DNA from: Fonticula alba
Taxonomy: Eukaryota; Opisthokonta; Rotosphaerida; Fonticulaceae
NCBI RefSeq assembly: GCF_000388065.1
Contig: NW_009242971.1
Coordinates: 4,306,440-4,328,915 of the forward strand
Direction of reading: 5' to 3'
DNA: 22,476 nt
The first letter of the stretch is position 1. Each line of letters opens with the position of its first letter. Below, one piece after another: positions 10,223 through 19,196 of the stretch. A program made the translations under genes and the position numbers. The notes beneath the pieces are model-generated. The model was not told where the DNA came from, searched no databases, and worked only from the letters and a program-made list of their open reading frames with translations.

Positions 10223-10228
10223 TTTATT
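10223..10228 (-). terminator. Polyadenylation signal AATAAA of the BAG-domain gene
   Basis: The minus-strand context is GAAATAAAAAAC in an AT-rich island (10200-10240), about 119 bases after the TGA stop. It shares the GAAATAAAAA core with the signal after the TTL-family gene. Confidence 0.65.
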
Positions 10229-10347
10229 TCTGTTGTAGTTGGGCGAGAACGAAGACACAAGGACAAGAGAGAAGAGGTCAGAGGGGCTCTGCTCTGCAAG
10301 CAAGCAGGCAGGCAAGCCGGGGGGGGGGGGGGAGCCGCCCGCCATGC

Positions 10348-12891
10348 TCAGGTGCTGACCTCGATGGTTGCGGCCGAGGGCAGGTCCCCGAGGGAGGAAG
10401 ACCGGGAGAGGCCGGTGGCAGCCTGCTGGCGGGCCAGGCGCCGACGCTGGCGGCGGCTGAGGATGGGCGAAGTGTCGCGAACGCGCAGGGGGTTCTTCTT
10501 CCCGGCGCGGGCCTGCTTGCCGCGGACGCGCAGGCGTGTGGACTTGGACAGCAGACCGCTCGGCGAGGGGGCCAGGTCAAGGTGATCGAAGAAGTCCGGC
10601 GAGTCGAAGGAGAACCCATCGTCCTCGGTGTCGTCCCGGTCCACCAGCTGCTCCGGCTGCGAGTCCTCCTGCTCATGGTCGCTCAGGACCGCGGGGAGGG
10701 GGGCAACCTGGTGGGCCTCCTCCACATCGGACATGGCATGTGTCCCGGGGAGGGGCTCCAGAGCGGCCGCAATGTGGTCGAGGTCGGTGTCGGTGAAGCT
10801 GTCGTCAGTGTCAGCCTCGCTGCTGTCGTCCTCGGACCGGCCATCAGACTCGCTGGCAGAGTCGTCGATCGGCAGGACCGAGAGGCAGGCGCCACTGCCG
10901 TCGGAGGCCAGGAAGTCGAACTCGCTGTCCTCCTCGGCGTCGCTGTCGGAGGTGGAGTCCGAGCTGGAGGCAACAAAGTCCAGCTCGTCGTCGGTCGAGG
11001 CGTCGAGCTCCATGTCGCCGGAGCCCTCGGCCCGAGGCAGCTGCTCGACGATGCTGGGGTCGGCCTCGAGAACCGCACGCAGGCGGGCCTCAGCGCGCAG
11101 GACCTCCAGCTGGTCCAGGTGGCCCTGGATGAAGTCCACCAGCTCCCGGCGAAGGCCACGAAGGAGGCTGTTGCCATTGGTGGACACGCCGTCGAGCTTC
11201 AGCAGGGTGCGAAGGAGCGAATCCTCCAGATAGAGGAAGGCGAAGCTCAGCTTGGGCTGGCCATCATGGCCGAGGGTCAGCGGCCGGGCCAGAGGGCAGG
11301 GGGCCTTCTCGGCACCGGCCGGGCCGAAGACCTCCGGGCCGGCCTTCTCCAGGATGTCCTGGACCTCCAGGCGAATGCGCCCAAGGCGAGCCAGGGTCCG
11401 GAGGTTCTTGCGCATCCGGCGCCCATCCCACCAGTCGTAGATCCGGCTGGCGGCGCGGTGCTTGCTCAGCAGCTCGGTGGCCGCGTGGAGGACATTCTCG
11501 CCGTCGGAATCGGTGTCCATATCGGCATCGGAGTCGGTGTTCATGTCGGCATCGGAGTCGGAGGCGAGGTCGCCCTCGGAGTCGGAGCTTGCATCGGAGC
11601 TGGACGCGGACTCCGAGGCGGAGGAGTCCTGCTGCAAGGCCATCATGGCCGACTCGATGTCAAGCTCGGCGGCGTCGGAGTCGGACTCCATGTCGGAGTC
11701 GACATCGGCCACGTAGGAGGGGAAGAGGTCATGCGAGGTGGCAGGAGCGGCCACCGAGGGAGCCATCGGAGCAGGGGCGGCGGCACGCTGCTGCTTCTGC
11801 TGCGGCTGCGGGTGCGGCTGCTTCTGCTGCTGGAGGTGAGGGAAGAGGAGGCGGGTGAGGACCGAGGAAAGGTCCAGGCCCTCGTCCTGGTCGTCGTGCT
11901 CATTGTCCTCATCATGCTCGGTGTCCGCCTCGGAGGAGGAAGAGGAGGCATGGTCGGAGTCGGAGCTGTGGGCGTCGGTGCTGTCGGCCTCCTCCATGTG
12001 GTCAGAGTGCTGGCCGTGGAATTCCTGCTCCTGGTCGGAGTGGGGCACATCCTGGTCGGCATCCTCGTCGTGCTGGACGCGGCGCAGGCCGAGAGCCCGG
12101 AGCAGGAGGTCCTCCTGCATCTGGCGGAGCTCCTGGTCGTAGGAGCGCATGCGGGTGGGCGGCGCGGCCGGAGGGGCAGCCTGGCGGTGCTGGGGGCGCT
12201 GCATCCGCGACGCATGCCCGGGGAAGGCACACTCGGTGGCATGGTCCTCGGCGTCATTGGCGGCATGGCGGCAGGTTCGGCCATCGTGCTGGTGGTGGCC
12301 GTGGATGTGGCGACCGGCAGCGGTGCGGGCCGCCTGGTGGGAGAAGGTACCAGGCTCGTTGGCCGGGTCCAGGAACATCACCTGGTACTGGGTGGGCTGG
12401 TGGCGGCGCTGGGGACCAGTCCCACGAAGCAGAAGATCGCAGGGGCTGCGGGCGGGCGGGGCCACCGGCTCGGTGACCGAGTAGTGCAGGCCGGTGTAGG
12501 GGTCCTGCATGATGCGCCGGCGGCGGTGGGGATGCTGCTGCGGGTGGCGGTAGGGGTGGGACGCGGCGGCCGCGGCAGCGGCCAGCTGGTATGCCGCATC
12601 CAGGGAGCGCTGACGCCGGCGCTGAAGCTGCTCCTGGCGCTGAAGCTGCTCCTGGCGGCGGAGCTCCTCCTGGCGGCGGAGCTGGGCCGCCAGGCGCTGG
12701 CGCTCCAGGGCGCGGGCCGACATGGACATGAGGGCCAGCTGCTGGAAGGGGTCAGCGGGATGGGCCTGGGGCCGGGCCGAGGTGCGGCGGTAAACGCGCT
12801 CGGTCGGGCGCCCGTAGGTGGCATGAGCCCGAGGGTGGTACTCGGGGACAAGGGAGAAGCCCATGAGGGGATGATGGGCGAGGAGGTCCAT
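10348..12891 (-). CDS. BAG-domain protein, intronless, acidic Ser/Asp-rich
   Basis: A single ORF of 847 residues; the start is the first ATG in frame (12891), and the upstream frame lacks an ATG. Residues about 505-600 fit a BAG domain: helix LEVQDILEKAG, then YLEDSLLRTLLKLDGV, a short STNGNS loop, and RRELVDFIQGHLDQLEVL, like BAG3 'LLALDSVDPEGR...RRDGVRKVQ'. BAG domains bind the Hsp70 ATPase domain and trigger nucleotide release. Before it come a charged Q/R/E coiled coil (about 58-98), a poly-Ala run (104-110), a PYTGLHYSV segment, a His-rich part (about 185-250) and a Q/P stretch. Acidic SD/DE repeats lie on both sides of the BAG domain. The C-terminal tail is basic (RVRGKQARAGKK, RRQRRRLARQQ), possibly a nuclear signal. 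Lack of introns and a TATA box set it apart from its neighbours. The BAG call is by motif, not by search. Confidence 0.85.
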   Translation of the reverse strand: MDLLAHHPLMGFSLVPEYHPRAHATYGRPTERVYRRTSARPQAHPADPFQQLALMSMSARALERQRLAAQLRRQEELRRQEQLQRQEQLQRRRQRSLDAAYQLAAAAAAASHPYRHPQQHPHRRRRIMQDPYTGLHYSVTEPVAPPARSPCDLLLRGTGPQRRHQPTQYQVMFLDPANEPGTFSHQAARTAAGRHIHGHHQHDGRTCRHAANDAEDHATECAFPGHASRMQRPQHRQAAPPAAPPTRMRSYDQELRQMQEDLLLRALGLRRVQHDEDADQDVPHSDQEQEFHGQHSDHMEEADSTDAHSSDSDHASSSSSEADTEHDEDNEHDDQDEGLDLSSVLTRLLFPHLQQQKQPHPQPQQKQQRAAAPAPMAPSVAAPATSHDLFPSYVADVDSDMESDSDAAELDIESAMMALQQDSSASESASSSDASSDSEGDLASDSDADMNTDSDADMDTDSDGENVLHAATELLSKHRAASRIYDWWDGRRMRKNLRTLARLGRIRLEVQDILEKAGPEVFGPAGAEKAPCPLARPLTLGHDGQPKLSFAFLYLEDSLLRTLLKLDGVSTNGNSLLRGLRRELVDFIQGHLDQLEVLRAEARLRAVLEADPSIVEQLPRAEGSGDMELDASTDDELDFVASSSDSTSDSDAEEDSEFDFLASDGSGACLSVLPIDDSASESDGRSEDDSSEADTDDSFTDTDLDHIAAALEPLPGTHAMSDVEEAHQVAPLPAVLSDHEQEDSQPEQLVDRDDTEDDGFSFDSPDFFDHLDLAPSPSGLLSKSTRLRVRGKQARAGKKNPLRVRDTSPILSRRQRRRLARQQAATGLSRSSSLGDLPSAATIEVST
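11500..11575 (-). repeat. 24-bp tandem repeat coding DSDADM(N/D)T
   Basis: Within the BAG-domain CDS, the eight-residue unit DSDADMNT/DSDADMDT occurs twice in tandem, followed by a partial third unit (DSDG). It is part of a longer Ser/Asp tract and is a likely site of length variation. Confidence 0.7.
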
Positions 12892-13036
12892 GATTGCGGT
12901 GTGTGCTGGGAGTGGGGAGGGAGAGGGAAGAGAAGGTAGTGTTTGAGCGTTGATGGTGGTGCGTGTTGGGAGGGGGGGGAGAGAGAGCAGATGTTTTTCT
13001 GTGTCCGAGCCAACCAAGGCAGCACCAAAACGGGCC

Positions 13037-13044
13037 TTTATATA
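13037..13044 (-). promoter_or_regulatory. TATA box (TATATAAA) of the BAG-domain gene
   Basis: On the minus strand the sequence AGCTATATAAAGGCCCG lies 145 bp upstream of the BAG ATG. Initiation about 30 bp downstream would give a leader of roughly 110-125 nt, which is pyrimidine-rich and becomes A-rich just before the ATG. It is a near-perfect TATA element in otherwise GC-rich DNA. Confidence 0.7.
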
Positions 13045-13117
13045 GCTGGGCAGAGGGCCGAGGGCGGAGGGGGGAGGGGGGGGGGGGGGGGCTCAGTGAG
13101 GGCCGAAGAGGGCATGT

Positions 13118-13146
13118 CCCACCACCACCACCACCACCACCACCAC
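13118..13146 (+). repeat. (CCA)n trinucleotide repeat
   Basis: About nine CCA units, followed by degenerate copies to about 13175. It is TGG on the sense strand of the BAG-gene promoter region and lies just upstream of the TATA box. Confidence 0.9.
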
Positions 13147-13351
13147 TGCCCCCACCACTGCCCCCACTGCCACGACTAAGCAGTATATCCTCCCCGGGGG
13201 AGGATGGCTGGCGGCCCAATCTGGGCTCACTGGTCAGCCGGTCTCCCAGCCACAGTTCGATCTCAGGGGGGCTCGGGGCCGGAGGATGGGGCCCCCATAC
13301 GGAACGATGCCCTGAATGGAACCATCGCCGAGCAACTTGCCTGCGAACGGG

Positions 13352-13398
13352 CCACACACGCACACACACACGCACACGCACACACACACACACACGCG
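13352..13398 (+). repeat. (CA)n microsatellite with CG interruptions
   Basis: Alternating CA with ACGC interruptions over about 46 bp, another alternating purine-pyrimidine tract. Confidence 0.85.
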
Positions 13399-13569
13399 TA
13401 CAAACGCGCGCTGGAAGAAACCTACGATCACCGGGGGCCGGCGGACCAGGGGCCGCCTCCATGGCGAAGGATGCTTGGCCGGGTGTGGGAACGCTGGGGC
13501 CAAGGAAAACCGACATGCCCTGGGAAGCCCCCCCATCCATACAGTTGGCGGAAACACGTCCGGACTAGT

Positions 13570-13586
13570 GGGGGGGGGGGGGGGGG
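13570..13586 (+). repeat. G homopolymer, 17 bases
   Basis: Uninterrupted G-run in the spacer, followed directly by CGCCCCCTCTCCC. Confidence 0.9.
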
Positions 13587-13689
13587 CGCCCCCTCTCCCG
13601 CATTCGCTTGCACGCAAGTGTACCTCCACTCACACAGCACACACATACACACATACATGCTTACACACTCACATACATGATGTGCAATA

Positions 13690-13693
13690 CACA

Positions 13694-13728
<35 letters not shown>
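13690..13728 (+). repeat. (CA)n microsatellite
   Basis: Nearly uninterrupted CA repeat, preceded from about 13630 by degenerate ACAC/ATAC repeats, so the whole 13630-13728 block is CA-rich. Confidence 0.9.
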
Positions 13729-14700
13729 GCGACCGGGTGTGTTCTGGTAGCATAATCCCCACACACATTCTTGCCTGGCCTAGATTCAGGGCGGACCTGG
13801 CCCAGTGGAGAAGGACCCAGAACGCTTATATCTTGCGTCGGCACTCTGGGCCACCGCGTAAGCATCGCTTTGGGCCGGAGCCCCGGGACCCGTGGGCCAT
13901 AGTCCGAAGGTTCCACCGCCCCGGCGAAGGCTCCAGAAAGGCCAGGAGCCCTCGCGGGGCGTCGAGGCGGACCGGGAAACGTCCACCAAACCGTTGGCAT
14001 GTCTCGACTGTGTGGCGCCATGACTATTGTCACGTTGTGGCCGTCCGCGTGACCCTCCCGATGTCCGTCGGAGTCAGCGCCCGGGCCGGCCCATCCCCAC
14101 GCGATGGCACACGCGCATGCACAACGGCCCCTCGGGGGAGGGCGGGGGGGGGCGGGCGCAACTTGACCGCCGGACCCCGGGAGGATGATCGGACCGGCCT
14201 CTCGCGGATCCCCCCTCCCCCACCCCCGGTGCGGGCCTGCGCTGGTTGATCAGTCGTCGGTTCTCCGTCAAGACGCGACCCCCATGGGAGTCAAGGGCAA
14301 AAGCAGGGAGGGCCCCGGCGGCGGGGTTTCGTTGCTAATTGTTGTTGTTTTTTGTTGTTTTTTTTTTTCTGCCACCGTCAGTCTATTGGAGACCTGTGGC
14401 CGGATCGCGCCGGGGGAGGAAAGGCAGGGTGCAGACTCTGAGCTCCGGCCGCCCCTATTCGGCCTCCTGGGCGCGGGGGGGGGGGCGGGGCGGGCGGGGA
14501 GCGGCCTCTCCTTGGGCGAGGAAGGGGGCTGATTCCGGGTCCTCCCGGTTCGGAAGCGGGGAGGGGCCGGCGTCTTGTCAATTCCGTGGGGATGGCTCGG
14601 GGTGCCGAGCGGGAGGGTGACCAGAGACGAGGGAAATTATGGCAAATATTGCCGCCTCTGACATGCTGGCCAGCAGGAGACCCTCACTCGGCGAAGGCGC

Positions 14701-14730
14701 CGCCGAGCCGAGCCGAGCCGAGCCGAGCCA
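14701..14730 (+). repeat. (GCCGA)n tandem repeat, about 5.5 copies
   Basis: A five-base repeat with no recognised neighbour gene. It lies inside the weak 72-codon ORF at 14639-14857. Confidence 0.85.
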
Positions 14731-15566
14731 TCCCTCTCAAAAGGCCATGATGGCCCAAGGGCCAAAGGACAGGGGGGCCATGCGCCCCAGACGGGATGCC
14801 TGCTCCCCTGCCGGTGGGCTCGCTGATTGTCTCCTTCGCAGGATGTGCCAGCCATAGTGGCCCAGAGGGAGGTCGCTATCTACGCGAGGCAGGGGGGGGG
14901 GGGGGAGGGTCGGCATAAAGACCCTGATGTGACAAGACAGCTGCCGCTCATCGGCGATCCGAGTGCTGTGAACGCCCCTCACATCGACCCAGGGGGACGG
15001 GCGCCGAGGGAGGGCCAAGCGAACATCCGGTCGAGCGCAGCCCGCGAGCCCGGTAAAGCATGCACGCGAGGGCATCCGGCAGGAGTGACTGAGGCTGGCA
15101 CAGATGGTGTTGTCTTTCCTGGTCAGCCCCGAGGAGGGGGGGGGGGGGGCCTCCCCGACCAGGGCCTTACCTGGGCCATGCTGTTGCATGCCTCTCCCCC
15201 TCCCAGCAGGTCGCACGACGCTCCCGCCAGTCTATTTGTTCGATGGCCCCGGGAGTGGGAGACATGGCGGAGGCGGGGGCCGGACGGGGGGCGGGGGGGG
15301 GGGGGCGGAAGGACACAGGCCCGTGTCGGCCACGGCTCAACATCCATTGTGGGCTAGACCCATCATGGGCATGAACAGACGCGAGCCGCCATGCCCAATG
15401 ACGCGATGCGGCCACCACGGCCGCCCCGCCTCCCGGTAGACATGCCGATGACAGCGCCTCCCGATCTCCTGGTCTCCTCGTGGCAGCTGGGTGGGACGGA
15501 TCGTCTGCCGGTCGGCGTACTCGCGCGGCTCCCGGGCACAAACGACCCCCCCTGGGGCGCGGACAC

Positions 15567-15852
15567 ATGGCACGGCATTTCATCAGCCTGCTGCCTGATG
15601 TCCCCTTCCCCCACCAGGCAGGTCAGAATACCTCCCCAGTGGATTTCCCCGCTTCCCTTCTCGGCCTTCCCTTTCGCCTCGCGTCGCTCTATCACAAGTC
15701 CGTGACTTTGCATCAGCCAGCTCCGCATCCCCCCCCCCCCCTTGCCTCTGGTAGCATTACCGCCACACACTCTCCCCACCTCGCGTGCCATCAGGTACTG
15801 TCCCCCTCGCCCGGACGCTTCCATCGCACTCAGAGATCGCCAATACTTGTGA
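15567..15852 (+). CDS. Candidate small spliced ORF (62 residues), possible upstream ORF
   Basis: ATG at 15567 opens MARHFISLLPDVPFPHQAG with high-GC third positions. A donor GTCCGT at 15698 fits the local GTNYG pattern. The intron 15698-15794 has a C-run and ends ATCAG, and the second exon (15795-15852) ends in TGA, giving 62 codons in phase. No family was recognised. It lies about 390 bp before the ATG of the PPxY membrane-protein gene on the same strand, so it could be a separate small gene, an upstream ORF in that gene's leader, or chance. A strong donor (GTATGT, 15929) follows the stop. Confidence 0.28.
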
Positions 15853-15928
15853 GGCCTTCCTCTCGGCCAAACGGTCCAGCCACAAGTCCTTGAATCGCGG
15901 CCCTGCTGCCCTCCTCCCCCTGCCCCTG

Positions 15929-16230
15929 GTATGTCAAGGCATATGCCTCAACATGACCACCACTGCCTGTGACCATGATGGCCACCGACCCGAAAGTGTC
16001 TGCATTATCTGACCGATTCCATGGTGGCACCCGAAGACCAAGCCTCACGCCTGCTCACCTGCTCACCTGCCTGCCCGCCCGCCCGCCCGCCTCGCCTCCC
16101 GCCCGGACCTCTGCACCCACGCGACAGAGACCCAGCTTGTCCCCCGCTTGCCTTCGGCCCTGCACATCCATTCCTCGGTGACCCGGCCTTTTCCTCCCTC
16201 CGCCCCCCCCCCGCCCCGCCCCTGTCGCAG
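15929..16230 (+). other. Probable 5' UTR intron before the PPxY membrane-protein gene
   Basis: GTATGT at 15929 and a C-rich tract ending GTCGCAG at 16224-16230, 15 bases before the ATG at 16246, look like a donor and acceptor pair. The sequence between contains tandem CCCG/CCTG-rich stretches. An in-frame ATG at 16021 would be removed as intron. Confidence 0.5.
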
Positions 16231-16245
16231 GAAAGTACCTTGCCC

Positions 16246-18388
16246 ATGGTCCGAACGTCCGATCGCGCCACCACGTCCTCCGGCACCGCCACGGTGGTCG
16301 TCACCCCGGAGTCCCCCGGATCGAGCTCCTCGCGCCAGACTTCACGCAAGAAGCTCGGCCTCAAGAACTCCTCCAAGCACGACAAGAGCAATGCCCACGC
16401 GGCGGCCGAGCAGGCTCTCGCCGAGGGGCCGTCAACACCGCCGGTTCGGCTGCGTCTGCACCATGTCCCAGCCCAGCCGGCACCGTCCTCTGCCAAGAAG
16501 AAGGCCAAGAGCCCGCGCTCGCGCGAGCCCCCAGCCACGCCGGCCCACTCGGCCGCCTTCAGCCACGAGCTTCTGAGCCATCCGGCCGCCCGGGCCACAC
16601 ATGTACCTCCCGGGGGCGACACTCGCCGGCATCATGTGCCGACGAACCTGCCAAGCCCGTGGCCCCCAACTCGGGCCGGGCAGCACCCCCAGCCCTCGGC
16701 GGCGGATGAATGGGCGCCGGCCATGCCGCTCCCGGCGCGCATGGAATGGACGCGAAATGTCCCTGGCCTGGAGGACCTTTGCTTCTTCGACACCACCGGC
16801 CCGGATGGGCGGCCCCTGTGCATGCCCATCCCGCGGGAGGCGTCCTTCGATTTGATCCCCGAGCTTCGTGGGCCGGCCCCCCGGCGGCCGTCCGGCCACT
16901 CTCATCCAGGCCAGCCCGCTCACGGGCCCCCGACCAGGAGGATGTCACGAAGCCCCAGTGCGACGAGCGTCTCCTCGGCCAGCCCGGTGGCGACTGCCAC
17001 AGGGTTCGGCCCTTCGCCGAGCACTGTCCCGACGGCCGGCAGCAGCCCGAGCGCATCGCAGCAGAGCGTCAACCGACTGGCCACGGCCCCGGTGTCGGCA
17101 TGTCCCTCGATGGACCTGAGCCGGGGCAGCCCCTCGGGCAGTCTGACGCGCCGGCTCTTTGGCCGGCCATTCGGCCGGAAGACCGGCCGGCGCCAGTACC
17201 AGGACCCCGGGGCCTTCGCCTTTGACCCGGCGGTCACGTTGAATTTGACGCCGAGCCCTTCGCAGGGCAGCGTCTCTGGCGGGCATGCCGCCCCTTCCCC
17301 TTCCGGAGCCGGTCAGCAGCCGCCGACGCCGACCGTGGCCGAGGCCGGGGTCCGGGTGATCGAGGCCAGCCAGCTGGACCCGGCGGTGCTGTCCCAGCTG
17401 GCGGCCGTGGCCTCGCCGACCAGCGGCCCTGCCGGCGAACGGGTTGTCGACCTGACCAATGCCACGCCCGAGCAGATTGAGGACTTCTTCCGCCAAGCAG
17501 CCGAGAGTTCGCTCGGGTCCGCTTCGGCCGGAGCCGAGTCCGCTGGCGAGACTGTGGCACCTGACGTGGCCTTCGCAGATCTCGCAGCAGGTGTGTCCTC
17601 CCCTATTTCCACACACACACACACACACACACACCTCCTTTCTGCTCGCCCTGCTGTGCCTTTCCTCCTGCGGCCTGGCGTTGGCGCACTGCCACTCCCA
17701 GTGTCTCGCCCCTTTGCCAATGGGCCGCTCGCTGTCTCACCTGTCTCGCGCCCTCTCTCGGTTCTTTCATGCCTGCTCGACATCATGGTCGGGATGTGAT
17801 GGTGGCCGCGCGGTCCCCCTCCTGCTGCTGACCTCCTCCCCCCCTCACCCCCCCTCTGCCGGGCATGTTGCAGGACCATCCACTCGGTCCAGCCGGTGGC
17901 GTTTGTCGAAGAAGTGGCGCTCGCGGGCCAAGCGCGTGCTTGGTGCCATTGCCATCACCGGCGGTGTGCTGGTGGTTGTGGGAGGGGTGGTGGCCATGAC
18001 GGTGCTCTTCCCGCCGGGGCTCTTCCTGCTATTGCCGATCGTGGCGGCGGTCGGTGTCACCGGTGCCGATGCCATCACCAATGCCCGGGGCAGCGAGCTT
18101 GCCGGGGAGCATGACGACTCCATCCGCGCTGACAGCGACCCAGTCGGGCGCGCGCTGGCCGAGGACTTTGCCGCGGCCGACTTCCAGGCCGAAGGGGCCC
18201 TCGACCGGCCGGCGGTCTTCGCCTCGCCGGTGAGTGGCTCGGCCTCTCAACGGCCATCGGTAGATGACCACCATGAGGGGGAGTATGTGGTCGATGAGCC
18301 GATGCCCGTGGCGGTGGCCTCCTCCGACCCGATCCCCGGCGCCATCCCCGCCTACCCGCCGCCCTCGTATGATGAGATTTTCTCGTGA
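16246..18388 (+). CDS. Membrane protein with hydrophobic hairpin and C-terminal PPxY motif, 2 coding exons
   Basis: Exons 16246-17590 and 17874-18388 (TGA) join in phase (donor GTGTGT, acceptor TTGCAG) to give 619 residues. The N-terminal 450 residues are Ser/Pro/Ala-rich and probably disordered. Two denser islands stand out: about 172-206 (NVPGLEDLCFFDTTGPDGRP...) and a basic patch near 301-312 (TRRLFGRPFGRKTGRR). A short helical-looking segment (ATPEQIEDFFRQAAESSL) precedes the splice site. A basic stretch (SRWRLSKKWRSRAKR) leads into a hydrophobic region, about 471-512, broken by FPPG: likely a two-pass or re-entrant hairpin with both ends cytosolic. The tail is acidic and ends PAYPPPSYDEIFS, a PPxY motif of the kind bound by WW domains of NEDD4-type ubiquitin ligases. 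No family was recognised. An in-frame ATG at 16021 would add 75 residues but is probably intronic. Confidence 0.8.
17610..17634 (+). repeat. Intronic (CA)n
   Basis: About twelve CA units in the intron 17591-17873 of the PPxY membrane-protein gene, only 19 bases after the donor. Confidence 0.9.
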
Positions 18389-18402
18389 GAGAGCCAGGCC
18401 TC

Positions 18403-18429
18403 GGGGGGGGGGGGGGGGGGGGGGGGGGG
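18403..18429 (+). repeat. G homopolymer, 27 bases
   Basis: The longest mononucleotide run in the window, starting 15 bases after the stop of the PPxY membrane-protein gene, so inside its 3' UTR. Confidence 0.9.
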
Positions 18430-19114
18430 AGCACGCCCTCGGCCCTTCTCCTCTCCCCCGCGCTTTTTTTTTCCAGGGGGGGTCCTTAGCGCGGGGGGGT
18501 TCCCCTTCTCCCCCCCCCCCCCTTGTGGATGTGTGCATATGGCATGTGAGGAAGAAGAAACGGGTCTTGACATAGAGCGGACCCCCCTCCCCTGTCGCGC
18601 TTGTGGTAGATGCATGCGTGTGCGCGTGCCCATTGGCTCCCACGCACATACACATGCATATGCACGCCGCACATGCACCACATGCCCCCATGCGGGGGGA
18701 GATCGCGAGCCGACTGCGACACCTCGCCCCCCACACAACACCATCCCCTCGAGGAGGCTCGCGCCTCGTCCAGTGCGCACCAAGGCCCGTGTCGCGCACA
18801 CGCACATGCCCTGTCGAAAGGCTGTGTCCGGCGCTTTTGCTTTCCCGGCACATATGGCTGGGCGCCTGGGCAGGAGCATGCTCCGGAGGGGGGGTGCGTC
18901 CCGCCGCCCTCGCGTCCATTTGCACGTTTGGCCCCATGTGGGCGCGCGCGCGTGCAATGGTCAGGTAACAACCGCCACGCCTGGGGGTGGCCCTTCACAT
19001 ATGCGTCTTTTTGTGTATTTCAAATGACCTCGGCTTGTCGGAATCGCGCCAGACGTGATGAGCGAAGCCAAAAAGGAGAGACCCTCTCTCCGCCCCCACT
19101 CCCCCTTGTCCATC

Positions 19115-19196
19115 TTCCCTCTCTCCTCCTCTCTCTCTCCCTCTCTCTCTCTCTCTCCCTCTCTCTCTCTCTCCCTCTTTCTCTCTCTCTCTCTCT
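19115..19196 (+). repeat. CT-rich tract
   Basis: About 80 bp of (CT)n with CCCT interruptions, ending at an AT-rich TTAATATACC. It resembles the CT tract that lies before the gene starting at 2263, but no gene was recognised downstream. Confidence 0.9.

Larger units (their letters stand above)
12892..15566. other. G-run-rich spacer upstream of the BAG-domain gene
   Basis: About 2.7 kb with no ORF of convincing family. It contains the BAG promoter; plus-strand G-runs at 13076-13091, 13570-13586, 14475-14485, 14892-14905, 15136-15149 and 15293-15305; (CCA)n; two (CA)n blocks; a T-rich stretch at 14339-14370; and a GCCGA repeat. A TATA-like TATAAG on the minus strand near 13824-13831 has no recognisable gene after it. 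A short ORF at 14639-14857 (72 codons) was noted but is not supported. Confidence 0.6.

Noticed and set aside
10582-12939. Plus-strand ORF of 785 codons opposite the BAG-domain gene
   Set aside because: It is the antisense shadow of a GC-rich CDS. It is Gly/Val/Leu-repetitive with no domain, while the minus strand has a BAG domain, a TATA box and an AATAAA.
13118-13175. CCA/CCCCCA repeats as a CRISPR-like or satellite array
   Set aside because: It is a simple trinucleotide microsatellite with degenerate ends; there are no spacers.
13240-13270. Possible tRNA B-box (GTTCGATCTC)
   Set aside because: No matching A-box at the right distance and no acceptor-stem pairing could be found. No tRNA elsewhere in the window was recognised.
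14639-14857. 72-codon ORF MANIAASDML... in the BAG upstream spacer
   Set aside because: It consists partly of a (GCCGA)n repeat, has no family, and no splice partner was convincing.
16021-16245. N-terminal extension of the PPxY membrane protein from ATG 16021
   Set aside because: The extension is Pro/Arg-rich, and a C-rich tract with CGCAG right before the 16246 ATG looks like an intron end. It cannot be excluded without RNA data.
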